DNA from: Syngnathus acus
Taxonomy: Eukaryota; Chordata; Actinopteri; Syngnathiformes; Syngnathidae
Assembly: GCF_901709675.1 (NCBI RefSeq)
Contig: NC_051101.1
Location: forward strand, 4,982,501 to 5,046,500
Length of the DNA: 64,000 bases
Direction: 5' to 3'
Shown here: piece by piece, positions 52,473 to 63,963 of the stretch
How the letters are laid out: every line of letters begins with the position of its first letter
How positions within the stretch are numbered: the first letter of the stretch is position 1
The notes under the pieces: model-generated
What the model was told of the DNA's origin: nothing
Databases searched by the model: none
Seen by the model: only the letters and a program-made list of their open reading frames with translations
Made by a program: the position numbers and the translations under genes

Positions 52473-52662
52473 CTGCGATGCGGATTACTGCCCTTTCAGC
52501 TGGATCTAGGACCTCCCCTGAGGCTGACTTGGAGCGTTTGGCCCATTGATGTTTGGACAGGTTCCAGGGGAGTGTGTCACCTGCACAGGGGACACTGCTC
52601 CCTTCTCGATCGCTCTCCTCCAGCAGGATACGATCCTTGATTCTTTCTTTTGAGGTTGCCAT
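52473..52662 (-). CDS. plec: Plectin alternative first exon 1c
   Basis: 63 codons plus one base, ending AVIRIA-G before donor GTAAAG. Begins MATSKERIKDRILLEESDRE and contains GDTLPWNLSKHQWAKRS and VLDPAERAVIRIA. Mammalian 1c has GDTLPWNLGKTQRSRRS and VLDPAERAVIRIA, so the C-terminal two thirds align closely and the N-terminus is divergent. The frame is open further upstream, but the MATSKER methionine gives the family length (about 64 residues) and lies 41 nt inside a likely acceptor at 52704-52705. Mammalian 1c is expressed in neurons and epidermis and associates with microtubules. It is the most upstream coding first exon found here. Confidence 0.95.
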
Positions 52663-54454
52663 CACCAACGCGCAGGAATGATCAAAGTGGAAAGTTGACA
52701 CTGCTGCACGAAGCACAGACGGGAAACACAGACACGTCACACGTATACACATACAACCTGTAAGCCCAAATGTCGTGTTTTACAATGTGTTTATGTATGT
52801 AAATGTAACTTCGGTTACTTGGTTACTCATGGCATGCCACCGTCAAAGCCATTTCATGTTCTTCTTTAGGAAGGTTCTAATCCTGTTGTTGTAATATTTC
52901 AAAGTCACAATTGAGCTGTACAGTACTAAAAATTGTGACTATTGTCAGTGACTTCTTATTCTTCAACAAGTTAAACAAGAGTTTGAATGATAATAATCTA
53001 TCATTGACATAATCGTCACACTGTATGTATTCATGTTCAAAACAAGGATGCACTGCACGATACATTTTGATGCACTGCATATAAGTATTGTGTCAACATC
53101 CCACCACATATACAAAGTTGCTGAGCAGGCTCAAATGATCTTGGGCTGATATGACAAGCGTAAAGGCTCTTAATGACTTTGAAAGAGGAGATTGTTGGGA
53201 GGACTCAGCAAGAACAAAGTCTGCTTTACCTGGCTAATGTTTCAGAAGGAGTGAATAGAACGCCACACGACAAAGGGAGAAATGACAGATTATTCTAAGT
53301 AGTCAACAACCAGTTTTGGTGGCCAGGCATTACATTACAATAATCTATTATATTTAGGCAGTAACAAAGTAATATAACAGGATGCTCATTATATTTTTAC
53401 CTATAATTACAGTTACTGGGTCTGGTTATGTGTTACAATTTCAAAGCCATGATACATAAATGATCACTACATTTAAAGAGTAAAGCAGCCCATTACATTA
53501 TTCACAATGTAACATCATTCATTTTCCTAAAATAATCACCACGACCGAAACTTCTTACTTTATCGTAGAAGTTGGTGCAATGCCCAGACCGAGGGTGGGA
53601 TGATAATTCAATATCTATATGTATGTTTTACGATTAACATGTGATCGGTATCAATAGAAAATGCCTTTGATTAAATATTCGATATAGAAAAATCAGAATG
53701 CAAACACTTGAGCTTTGAGGACATTGATATTGCTTATTTTTCACCATGAAAAAATGTAATTCTTTCATTAGTAAAAATGTCATTTCTGTGGGAATGCATT
53801 AAATATTGCAATAATATCAATATCGGGATATTCAACAACCATATTGCATGTTTTTCCATTATCTTAAAAATAAATGACCGAGTTTCATTTAGCTGATGCT
53901 CATGTAGTGTTTTCTGATTGTAATATGTGTGTCTCAATCTTTTCTGTATAAAAAATTAAATGCAGCAAATACATTCTCTTGCCAACATTATGACTTCACA
54001 ATCAAACGGGACAATGCAAGAGTTGTGCATTAAAAAAAACGCCTTGATAAATATGCTCCGCTCAAAATGACACTATCAGGGAGGTAGCCTATAAATTTAA
54101 ACAAATATACATTGCCATTAATGTAGTTTGCTATGGCGTACAGTGTACACCACTGTAAAATAAACTGGCACTGCAGTATACTGTTTATGTTTTGCTGTTT
54201 TTTTTCTTCTGTGTTGACAAAATATTCAAAACAGCTGTCAGATCGACACCACTCTTGAATTGACCCTCAGAATGTGCCGTCATCTGGTGACCTTAATAGA
54301 GACATAAGATAAACCTACGGTACATTTAATTTCAAATGACAAATAACGTTTTTGTTTTTTCTTTACATCTATTACAATAGTGCACCTGCAGCGCCCTGAT
54401 CGCACGAACAATGCGCTCTTTTCCTCTCTGAGGGAATGTCATGCGTCTACTTAC
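52663..54454 (-). other. plec: Intron/leader upstream of plectin 1c
   Basis: A pyrimidine-rich acceptor, TTTCCCGTCTGTGCTTCGTGCAG, ends at 52704-52705. 52663-52703 may therefore be the leader part of exon 1c, spliced from a non-coding exon further upstream. The remaining 1.7 kb shows only unique AT-rich DNA. Confidence 0.5.
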
Positions 54455-54860
54455 CTTGCTGGCTCAGCAATGTTTGCAAAAGAACCATATGGATGCGTTT
54501 GCTTCAAAATATTCCGCAGGTTATAGGCGACACGTCGCAAAACCCGCATGAACTCAAAAGTGTGCGTTGCATTCAGCAATGACTTCCAGCAACAGTGAAC
54601 CAGCCACTCCTTCATACGGTGGCATATAGTAAAACACTGGAAAGACAAAATGAGGCTGATCATTGTCCTTCCGCATCACACAGTATCCTACGACAGCAAG
54701 AAACATTCCAAGCTTCGTAGTCGTCCATGCTTCTGATTGTAATTGGAACCGAGCTGCAACCTTCCCCTTCTCGTTTTCTTCACTGCAGAAGTGAAACGAG
54801 AGCAGTCTCGTGGGACACGGGAAGCCATGGACTGATATGCGCATGGGATCAATGTTGTGC
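54455..54860 (-). other. plec: Possible non-coding plectin first exon and promoter (upstream of 1c)
   Basis: A strong donor, GCAAG then GTAAGT, sits at 54453-54454 on the minus strand, and the 400 bp above it are richer in CpG than the surroundings. Transcription from here could splice to the acceptor at 52704-52705 in front of the 1c ATG. In the reading frames tested the join does not extend the 1c protein, so it would be a leader exon. Exon limits on the 5' side are not visible. Confidence 0.35.
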
Positions 54861-55008
54861 GTGCGTGGGTGCGTGCACGTGTGGATGCTGCGAAGAGCTG
54901 ATGGATGATTCGATATGTTTGACCTATTTGTCCTTTTAGAATATTTTTACCCGTTTTGACCCTTGAAAGCAATAAAATTGCTATTGCTTAATAAAAAATA
55001 AAAAAAAT

Positions 55009-55051
55009 CCACCAAATTTCAGGGTCATTCTTTAACCCTGAAATTTAGTGG
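55009..55051. repeat. Hairpin-forming inverted repeat
   Basis: 'ccaccaaatttcagggt' (55009-55025) pairs with 'accctgaaatttagtgg' (55035-55051), 16 of 17 positions, with a 9-nt loop. No T-run or gene end is associated. It may be a transposon end pair. Confidence 0.7.
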
Positions 55052-55079
55052 GTTTACCAAAAGTGTGCTAGCGTTCACA

Positions 55080-55183
55080 GGTCACAGCCATTAAAAAGTC
55101 AAGCTCAATTTATGTGCCGAAGAGGTCTAAAGGTCACAGCAATTAAAAAGTCAAGCACAATTTGCAAAAGCCAGAGGTCTAAA
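55080..55183. repeat. Two-copy 52-bp tandem repeat
   Basis: 'ggtcacagcMattaaaaagt...agaggtctaaa' occurs twice head to tail, 55080-55131 and 55132-55183, with about eight differences. Confidence 0.85.
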
Positions 55184-55522
55184 TCCAAGCAGGGGAAAAA
55201 TAACAAAATTAAAAGACGCGCCGGCATCATCCAAGTCAAAAGTTTGGCAATATTTCGGATTTTTCAATAATACCAATGGAACTAAGATGGAGAAGGACTT
55301 TGCTATCCAACTCTCTGAACCTAGTTGAGTGTAATGTGACATTAGCTTTGAGGTTTTAGGTGAAGGTTCTACAGAACATGAGTTTACACACCATGCCCTG
55401 TGGTTGGAATTAATGTAAATTAATATAATTTTGATCAGATCATGGTCAATAACATACGCAAAGTAAACTGTGATTCAAACTGGTATCGGGCCCTTGAGAA
55501 TTGAATCAAATAATATTTGAAA

Positions 55523-55615
<93 letters not shown>
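55523..55615. repeat. (ATCT)23 microsatellite
   Basis: Pure tetranucleotide repeat over 93 bp, about 200 bp upstream of the start codon at 55812. Confidence 0.98.
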
Positions 55616-55811
55616 CCCTTGTGCACCTTTTGCTCATATCCTGTGTATCTCTGGGGTTTTGACCCTGCTTTTTATAATCCAAATTAAAAAAAAAAAGTAT
55701 TTATAATGTGGCCACACACTGAGCTACACTGTGCCTAACCTGCACTTCTGAAGACAGCAATTGCAAAAGCTGAAAACAATTACTTGACCAACACTGCCCT
55801 CGAGTGGAATC

Positions 55812-55871
55812 ATGTCGTCGTCACGCAAAAGAGTTTACAAACAGTTTAAGAGCAAGTATTTGATTCAGAAG
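55812..55871 (+). CDS. Unrecognised 114-residue protein, exon 1
   Basis: ATG with A at -3 opens 20 codons, MSSSRKRVYKQFKSKYLIQK, then a donor, AAG followed by GTAACG, phase 0. The segment is strongly basic, like a nuclear or nucleolar targeting or RNA/DNA-binding tail. It is followed by two further phase-matched exons at 58270 and 58671, which give a total of 345 nt including the stop. I do not recognise the protein. It lies about 1 kb from the CpG-richer region at the head of plectin and is transcribed away from it, so the two could share a divergent promoter. Additional exons in the 2.4-kb intron cannot be excluded. Confidence 0.5.
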
Positions 55872-58269
55872 GTAACGCACATTAAGCTCCCGTGTAAATT
55901 CAATAAATACATTTTTATGGTGTTAGAAAGCATCAATCATAGAATCATAGGTAGCATTGCAATAAAGTAACGATGCAACTCTGGAAGGCCATTGGCTGGC
56001 TATTATATTCAATCTATAGGATTCACATTGGCATTACATTAATATTAAATGGAAAGAGTGAAAACATTTTGGAACCGAATGCATCATGGAAGACATCGGA
56101 AGTGCCACACATGATGTGAGACTTTAGAGTCAGAGAGTCAGAGTCAGCTTTATTGTTTATCGAAGGCTTATTAACAATTATAAGTGGCTCAATCATTAGA
56201 TTAATACAAACCACCAAACCACAGACACACAGGCATGCGGCATTTTCAAGATGCACACCCACACGCAAAATCAAATCCATGAAAAACCCAATGCAGTTTA
56301 CCCATAGGAGTCGCCTCTCACCATAAACCGCATTTATGCAGCCTACCTCTCTATTAATGGTGCAGACACAGTACACCGCATGCCAGTTTACCTCGCTCCA
56401 TGAACCACAGGCCGCAGCAGTAGACGAAGAAACAGATGTGTACCAGCTGCTTGGATGCAAGCCCTGCACTGCTACTGTATTGCACCACTCACACATGCTT
56501 AAACACAATCGCATGCACGTTGTTTAACTTGAATATGTGTGTAATCTTTAAAACATGTAGTAGGAAGAACAGATGCTGTAGGAAAGACAGTAAGGTTAGA
56601 TCTTGGGCTGACCAATTTTTAAAAATAATCAAATTGCAAAATATATGGGTATTTTAAGATCCTCTTTTCAACAACCATAAACAATAAATTCATCTGTATT
56701 ATAATAATCATCCATTCATCTGTCCTTCCCTCTGTCCTTCCGTCCGTGCAAATAAAAACATTATTTTTTTAAACTTCTGTATTTAAAACACTTTGAACAT
56801 GACTGGTCAATTCCATTACAACACTAAACGGGATACAGTATACATTTCTTTGTATTGTATATCCATATATGAGTGCATTACTTGTATTCTCTTTTCTGAT
56901 TTCCACCTCCTCCTGTGTCACTGCTGTTTAAGAGATGAGATCATAGATTAAAATAAGGTAAAGAATGGAAAAACCCTATGATACAAAGACTACTTATCAA
57001 ATGTACAATATAACAAAGAGATTTGCTTCAAGGAATATATGGATGCTCAGTGGAGCATAGCGGAAAACTAAGCAATCAAGTATCAATTTATAAATCTATC
57101 ACTCAAGACACAAAGTAAAATTCACACAAACACACACAGCGCTGTGCAAAATACTAACTTCATTATATTTGTTGTTTAGCAATTCGACAGACAATTACAA
57201 TGATGCACAGCGGACCGGAGTCCTCCTGTGAAGCATGACTGGTAACAATCAGGGAGCGCCATTGCAGATAGCAGGCTACGTTCTGATTTATGAAGGATGT
57301 CTAATGGTGGTGTAATTGTGATACTGAAAGGGAAATATATTCCATTGATGCCCTATTAACTCAACAAAAATGAACACATTCCTGTCATCATAGCTTCACC
57401 ATGCTGTTTTGGACCACTCAGTCAACAATCAGTGAATGTATTTCCTGCCTCCACAAGAGAGTGCTGCTGTTGCATTTTAGAATTGAGCAAGCTTCTGTAC
57501 CAAAAGGGTGGAAGAAAAAGCAACTTCACATCCTTATCATCATATCTCCAGAATGCTGTGATGGTTCAGTAACAGTGAGTGCAGATATACCTCATATTGT
57601 TTCAATTACCATTGATGTGAGCTATGCTTCAGGGAAATGCTTAAAATACTTAGGTTTGATCTTGTGGGCTCTTGTGAAACAGAAAATGAATGGGTGATTA
57701 ACAATAATGATGATAATCATGGTGACATAATTTTTTTTTATAACCACAGGTTGTTTCACCACGTGAGACGACATCATGGCCTTGAAAGGAAACTTCAGTG
57801 GTATTGATTAATTCAGCATGTGAATCATATTTATGTGCTGCTGTTGTCAATTTGAATCGATGCTGGAAATCTACATATGTCCAGTATGTATGTATGTGGA
57901 GTATTTGGACTCTTTGAAGTGCAGTGTGTGAAACAACGTAATTAAAGTCGGCGCTACAGCAAAGGTGGTAATTGGGATCATAAACACTCGCTGTTTCATT
58001 TAACCCCTCTAATCAGGAATTGAAGTTTATTCAGAGCAGTGATTCATCACAAAATAGCTGCCTCAAATGTTGTTCTTACACTGCCACTAAGTTATGATGG
58101 TAGCAATAGAGAAGAGATTGTCTAGACTAGGAATACAGTTTCTAGGGAACAAGCACTTTGTATTGAATCATCGTATTGAACCGTTTCATGGCACCCTGCA
58201 AGTCTACGATGTTTTGACATAAGCAAACAAATGTGTGTTGATTCCGGGGGTTTTTCCACTGTTTGTTAG
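55872..58269 (+). other. Intron 1 of the unrecognised small gene
   Basis: 2.4 kb. At about 56130-56165 'gagtcagagagtcagagtcagctttattg' resembles a retroelement tail. On the minus strand near 56390-56514 there is a frame ending ATG GAG CGA G before donor GTAAAC (see findings). No internal exon for the plus-strand gene was recognised. Confidence 0.5.
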
Positions 58270-58397
58270 TTTAAATGTCAACAACGCGACAACTCGCACG
58301 CCGAGCTGCGCAAACTATGGGGACTGAAGATCGTTAAGAAACAGGAAACACAACAGATACGATTCCGGCTGAGAGCCGCCGTCCGAGATATCGATAC
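58270..58397 (+). CDS. Unrecognised 114-residue protein, exon 2
   Basis: Acceptor 'tttttccactgtttgttag' and donor GATAC then GTAAGG bound 128 nt (42 codons plus two bases). The frame continues exon 1 in phase 0 and reads FKCQQRDNSHAELRKLWGLK, then IVKKQETQQIRFRLRAAVRDID. The exon is noticeably richer in CpG and third-position G/C than its AT-rich surroundings, as coding islands in this window are. The Q/E/R/K-rich pattern with spaced L, I and V suggests a helix. No domain is recognised. Confidence 0.6.
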
Positions 58398-58670
58398 GTA
58401 AGGCCTTGACTGTGTTGAAGAAGTCCCGCGATGGTCTCTTTGTAAAAGGCCCAATTATAAAATTACACATGTGGCATGTATCATAGATGCATGTCTGATG
58501 GTTGTAACATATGTATGGGAATATTTATCCAGCTAATGAGCATTAAATCAAAATGTTAAGCAGCCAGTCATTAGAGCCCATCACAGCAGTGTATTACTGC
58601 CTCTGTCGTAACTTTGTTGTTGGCCTCTCGTGTCATCATTGCATCAAACCAAGGGAGTTTGCCAACTTAG

Positions 58671-58827
58671 GAAACTCCCCAGTGAGGTTAGTGATAGCTC
58701 GGATGATTACGAGAAAACAAGGTTGGATTTACCGCTCCAAAAAGTGCAAAAACCCACCCTGGGTTCTTCTGTTGCCAAGGGTACCTTTATACAGAAATGT
58801 ATAAAAAAATTATTGTGTACTAAATAA
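58671..58827 (+). CDS. Unrecognised 114-residue protein, exon 3 and stop
   Basis: Acceptor 'tttgccaacttag' precedes G, which completes an ACG (Thr) codon with the AC of exon 2. The frame then reads KLPSEVSDSSDDYEKTRLDL, continues through LQKVQKPTLGSSVAKGTF and ends KCIKKLLCTK before TAA at 58825-58827. An acidic serine patch (SDSSDDYE), a possible CK2 site cluster, is followed by a basic tail. Correct phase at both joins and an intron of only 273 bp support a genuine gene. No AATAAA was seen directly downstream. Confidence 0.6.
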
Positions 58828-61800
58828 TGTTAATTGTTTTGAGTTGTTATGAAATGTTTAAAAATATTCAAAATGTATTTCTTATCAATTGTATTCTAAA
58901 GATTACGTTTATAGTATTTTTTAATTCATACAAACAAAACAAATTTGAAGTTTTTTCACTGTTTTGTGTTTTAAGATTTTGCCTTTCAGTACTGTTATTG
59001 AGGCATTTCCTGCTGGTATAGTATCAAAGTACATATTTTGGTAATACGCCTTATTCAGTATTACTGAACCCATATTCATATACGTATGCCATCATTAATG
59101 GGATATCTTGCAACTAACAGTTTCTCATTTAATTTAATTTCATTCATTGTGATCATTCTTGTGTCTTGTTTATTCGTCTCATGTAAAATATAGGGACTGT
59201 TTTTGTTTAATTTCTCAGTTCTCAACTTCTTTAGTCCCCACCTACTTATTTTTATTATTTGGCTTCACATTCCAAAACTCCGAGAACTAAAAACAACAAT
59301 ATTAAATTCTATCCCAAACAGTTTGGTGTGTGGTGTTGCTGTGATTACAGCGCTGTGAAAAGGATGTTAATCATTTTAATGTTCATCATATGTTCTTTAT
59401 TGAACCATTAGCAATGTCTTTAATAAGTTACCCATTCCTTTTCCTTAAAAGTCAAAGGGTACAAAGCTTGACAGTAAAGATGAATTCCAAATAATGGGTA
59501 GCCATTTTACATAGGCAGTGTGTCCGGTGGGTGTTGCTACAACGGGCTGGCATGTTCTTTATTATGTCCACATTCTTCGACTGGTTGGTGGCTTGAAACC
59601 AAACTCTAACTGTGACATCCGTCGATCTTAAGCTCTTGGCCAAAGCTGTCCGTTTAATGTTCTCTCCAAATTCTAACCACCATGAACACAACTACATATG
59701 ATAACTTCCAAGTACATAGGAATTTTCCTATTTTGACAACATTTGAATGTAACCATTTGGTTGAAATTTGGAGACTGTATTATCTTCAACTTTTGAGAGC
59801 AAAGTCGTCCAAATGGAAAATTTAAAGAGTGGACTGTTCGCATGAATGTTCTTTCGAACATTGTTATTAGAATTTAATGGACCCTCAACTGCAAATCTGA
59901 AAACTGGGTTCTTTGGAATGAATGAGAAAGAGGAAAATAACTATACAATTTGTTCACCAGGCACCATACATAGTTCCTATGCTAAGATTTAAGATTGACA
60001 TATTTTGTTTCCTGACTTTAAAAATAAATCCCAGTTCAGTTTCTTCGGGATATGTCTCTATAAAGATATAAGGTTTTGATTTTTATCAGCGAGGAAAGCA
60101 AAACACACTTTGATTCAAACATCAATGCTGAGTTGTTTAGGTAAAGTGTGAAGTTGTAGATGTATGTTTTAAACATGCCACCATCAGCCCAGTCTACAGT
60201 AGATTGTCAGACGTCACAAAGCCTAAAATATTTAAGTGGCTAAACCCCGCATATGCTTTCACTGCTTTGACAGTTGCTGACTGAAAGTGTTGGAGTAAAT
60301 ATTTAGCCTACACCCTGGCTGCTGAGATTGAGATCTGTTTAACATTCTTTTCTGACCCATTCAAGAGCAATTTTTCCCTTCAGTGATTCCAGTTCAACCC
60401 CACTTTAAAATCGTTTGACTTAGCCATTTCCACAATACAGTAGAAGGAGCATTAATTTATTAGAATTCTTTGACGAAGAGGCCTGGAGGAAGCTCACCCT
60501 GTCAGTGTTCCCATTTGCCATTCCGATTCCAAATGCAGTATGACATGTTTGACAAAGTGAACGAAGGGAATAACACCGGTTGTCAGGTAGAAAAGAGCCA
60601 GGCTAAAAGGCCACAGCAATCAGGAACATTTGGTCCGGCGTTAGGCATGACTTCAATAAACTACCTCCAGTCCCACTTTTAAAAGCATTAGTCTTGGGTA
60701 AATTAAAAAGTAGAGTGCAATTAAAAGAAATCACTGTGTAAATGTTAGCATGTGGAAGTTGTTCTTTTTCCTTTCCCCCTTTTTTCCCTCCTCCATGCCG
60801 AACAAAGAATGCCCCAGAGGCAAAGTGGCGCAGCTGCCGAATATTACGGCATCCATGTGTTTTAAATAAGACCCCATTATAATCCAAATCATAAAAAAGG
60901 CAGTGGCTTCCTTAAACGGATCTTTCAAAAAAACATTTAAATTCAACTTAACCAATATTGGACTAAAGCGTTTGTGATTCATGGTTAAATAATAAATTAA
61001 AGACCCTAAATTAAAGGCTAGAATCACTGCAAATTTATGTTTTTAAGCATTTGTTGTAAAACAGACTTAAATGTTACAATTTCTCAGAACACATTTGTTG
61101 ACTTTTGACAACATTACAAAATTTGGGAAATACTGCTGCTGCGTAAAATGACATATGCTTGCAAAAGATATTGATTGATCATCTGCAGGGTGCTTTGCGG
61201 GAAGGTAAGGTGCCCCGTCCAAGCAGCTTAACCTTAAAACAGTATTTTTTTTTAGTCACATCACGATGATATGAGATTAAAGTGTAAGCCAATAGTTCAG
61301 TGGCCTTGTAGATAAGCTCTGGGCTCAGTAAATGAGCATATTGGCTGGATGTGTTGTGAAGTATTTTCCCACAGTTCTTCTCTTCCAAATGTGGTTACCA
61401 GATTAACTCTTAACAGCTAGTCCCAAGGGAAGAAACATGACATTTAACATGAAATGATCTGTCATGCAAAATTCAAACAAACATGAGGGAATAAACAGCT
61501 GATTTACAGCACTCGCAAACAACCTGTAGTTTTCAAAGAAGCTCTCAAGTGCACTTCAAGTTAAGTCATTTTCAAAGAAACCAGAAGACCAAATTGCAGA
61601 TTCATTTTGTGGGACGTACTGATCCGCCGCAGTCTACACTCAACCCTTTAGTTAAAAGTCACTGAGGGTGTCGCCTCACACCAGGACAGATGAGTTTCCA
61701 TGGGAGGAATGAGGATGTCTGGCCAAATCCACTTTTCCACCTTATTAAAATGGATATTTCCAAGTTGTCAGAGGGTGAAGTCTGGGTTTTGCAGACTCTC

Positions 61801-62295
61801 GCTGACAGTAGGCTTCCTTTCGCCACTGGTTCTGTATCTCATGTGGCTCTCTCTCTTCCACTGTGCGGTATAGCGGGTTCCCTATTGGTCCCAAGCCAGC
61901 AGAGTTCTGGCAAAATGTACAGTTTTCGCTTAGCAGCAAACACTAATTTACTCTGACTCCACACTCTTTTGAGTCGGCAGGGCAATTCCCAAATTCCATT
62001 TGACAAAATATATAATTTGTCCCCCCATCGTGTAAATGCTTGTTCATGGTAAAAAAACTGGGTGTAAAACTGCCTGGCGAGATCAACAGTGATCTTGTGT
62101 GCATCACTCTAACCACCAGTCTGGAATAAAGAGTGGGCATTGGGAAGTTCAGTCTACCAAAGCTCAGCTTCAATTTAGTTTCCAAAAAAATTGGATTAAA
62201 TAATATTACATTATACCTGTGGTATGGGCACCACAGCAGTATATGTGTAACCAATATACACATAGACAGATGATTCTAGGTAAGTAGTTAATTGA

Positions 62296-62328
62296 TGATT
62301 ATTATTATTTTTATTATTATTATTATAC
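62296..62328. repeat. (ATT)n microsatellite
   Basis: Imperfect attattattattttt tract. Confidence 0.8.
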
Positions 62329-63180
62329 AATATATAACACTTTTATTTTTCATTAATTTAAACTAAAACCAATGTCATCCAGAAATGGCACAATACTTAG
62401 TATGTGAGGCAAAACAAGACAAGTACCCTAAACTCATTCAGAGAGTTTTGGCCCCAGATATTTATGCAGCAAGGATTCTGGACACAAACAACATTGGAAA
62501 TTGGGTCGAAGCAGTTGCTGATGTGTTTGGCTTAGCTCACACAGTTAACCTTTTGCCAATGCACAAGGGTGCTCAGCCCATTCTGCCTCCAAGCTAGGCA
62601 AAGCACCAGGAGACAGAAGCCAAGGTGCAACGGAGACCCTAGGAACTGCCAATGACTAAGAAACCTGCAAAGGCACACCTGCAAGGGCTCTAGGGGGTCA
62701 CGCCTCAAGAAATGCCAGGAACCCCTACCACCACACAATCAACATTGCATGCATTAAGTCTGAGAGTGTAGATATCTCTCATAGGGGGGCCATAGCAGAT
62801 TACTGGATGGCAGAGTCTCCTGAACAAACACCATCACCAGTAACGTACTGCAGAAACAAGTGTTTATGTGTGCCCGCCTAAACATGTGTGCATGAATTGG
62901 TGAGACAAACAAAGTTCTCATGTGGCGATTCCGTCCCTTTTGTGACACGAAAGGGGGATTTGATTGTTGAATTTCAATAAAAAACACATACATACATCCC
63001 CGTCTTGGATTAATTTGAATAATACACCATCAAAAAATCTTTAAAAACAGTGTCATAACAATCGTTATAAATTCATCAATTTTCATCAGTGAGTCCGCAT
63101 AAGTTATCCAGTCTATTATTGGTCCAATAACCATAGATTATCGGTCATGCATTTATGAAGGGAAATGCGCCTCAATTGTA

Positions 63181-63345
63181 ATGTCTATCCATCCGGCTTC
63201 TATCACTCATATCCTCACAAGGGTTGCAGGTGTACAAAAAGCCTATCCCAACTGACTAAGAGGCGAGAGGCAGGCTACACCCTGAACTGGTTGACAGCCA
63301 AAGTGCAGGTCACATATAGAGAAACAAATAGTCACACTGTTATTC
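63181..63345 (+). mobile_element. Dispersed teleost interspersed repeat, second copy
   Basis: 'atccatccggcttctatcactcatatcctcacaagggttgcaggtg...agcctatcccaactgactaagaggcgagaggcaggctacaccctgaactggttgacagcca...cacatatagagaaacaaatagtcacactg' follows the same consensus as the copy at 49996-50290 (cacaagggtcgcggggg...tatcccagctgac...ggcgagaggcggggtacaccctgg). Truncated at its 3' end. Confidence 0.8.
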
Positions 63346-63778
63346 ATATCTTTTAAAAATAAAGGGCATTTTTTTTTTTTTGATACAGTCAGAATCTAGA
63401 GTAGCTGGAGAAAGTCCACCAAGCGTGAAGAGAACATAGAAAACGTCAGACAGGAGGGCTGGAGTCCTGAATCAAAGGCCCAGCCTATGTAGGAACTGTG
63501 AGATTGATGTGCTCAGTGCTGGCCCACCATACCACCCTTTTGGTAATGTATATATTATGACAAAACATAAAATACAAAATGTTTTGACTATTGCACTCAT
63601 GGGAGCTAGCCAGTCGAGAGGCAGTTAATACTGGATTCACATTTGTGCCATAGTCAGCAGAGAAACCTGAAAAATCCCCTCTCTTGTTCCAATCACCAGT
63701 TGACGAGGGAGGCATAGTCCATTCAGGAAGCAGGTAAATTCTGTCAGACATGATGAAAGAGTGTCCTTGGTTGAAAAC

Positions 63779-63786
63779 TATATATA
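63779..63786 (+). promoter_or_regulatory. TATA box of the hepcidin-like gene
   Basis: TATATATA followed by CGCG lies 88 bp before the ATG at 63874. A start of transcription about 30 bp downstream would give a leader of roughly 60 nt, normal for fish hepcidin genes. Confidence 0.7.
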
Positions 63787-63873
63787 CGCGGTTCTTGCTA
63801 TTTTTGACAGGATTATCTCAACAAAGTCAAAGAAACTGAACACAATCGACAAACACCACATACTCTCGAGACG

Positions 63874-63963
63874 ATGAAGACCTTCAGTTTGTCTGTTGCA
63901 GTGATCATCATGCTTGCTTTCCTTCTGATTCAGGAGGGTTGCACCATCTCTACTGATAATGGG
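63874..63963 (+). CDS. hamp: Hepcidin-like prepropeptide, exon 1 (gene truncated by window end)
   Basis: 30 codons starting MKTFSLSVAVIIMLAFLLIQ, then EGCTISTDNG, followed by donor GGG-GTAACC in phase 0. MKTFS(V/L)xVAV---LAF--IQE is the signal peptide of fish hepcidins, whose first exon also ends about 30 residues in. Hepcidin is a secreted, cysteine-rich peptide that blocks ferroportin and, in fish, has antimicrobial forms. The diagnostic C-terminal part with eight cysteines would be in exons 2-3 beyond the window, so this is a family-level guess from the signal peptide, exon size and TATA promoter. The residues after the signal peptide (GCTIS) depart from the usual ESSAVP, so another defensin-like secreted peptide is possible. 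Confidence 0.55.

Larger units (their letters stand above)
58828..63770. other. Intergenic region
   Basis: About 5 kb between the small plus-strand gene and the hepcidin-like gene. It is AT-rich, with a (TTA)n tract at 62296-62328 and a dispersed-repeat copy at 63181-63345. The frame at 62385-62597 (plus; AQYLVCEAKQDKYPKLIQRV...) has protein-like composition but no recognisable domain, start context or splice partner, and may be a retroelement gag remnant. Confidence 0.55.

Noticed and set aside
56023-56514. 163-codon minus frame in the small gene's intron
   Set aside because: Cysteine- and valine-rich composition partly derives from GT-rich DNA. No domain, and start context and splice support are lacking.
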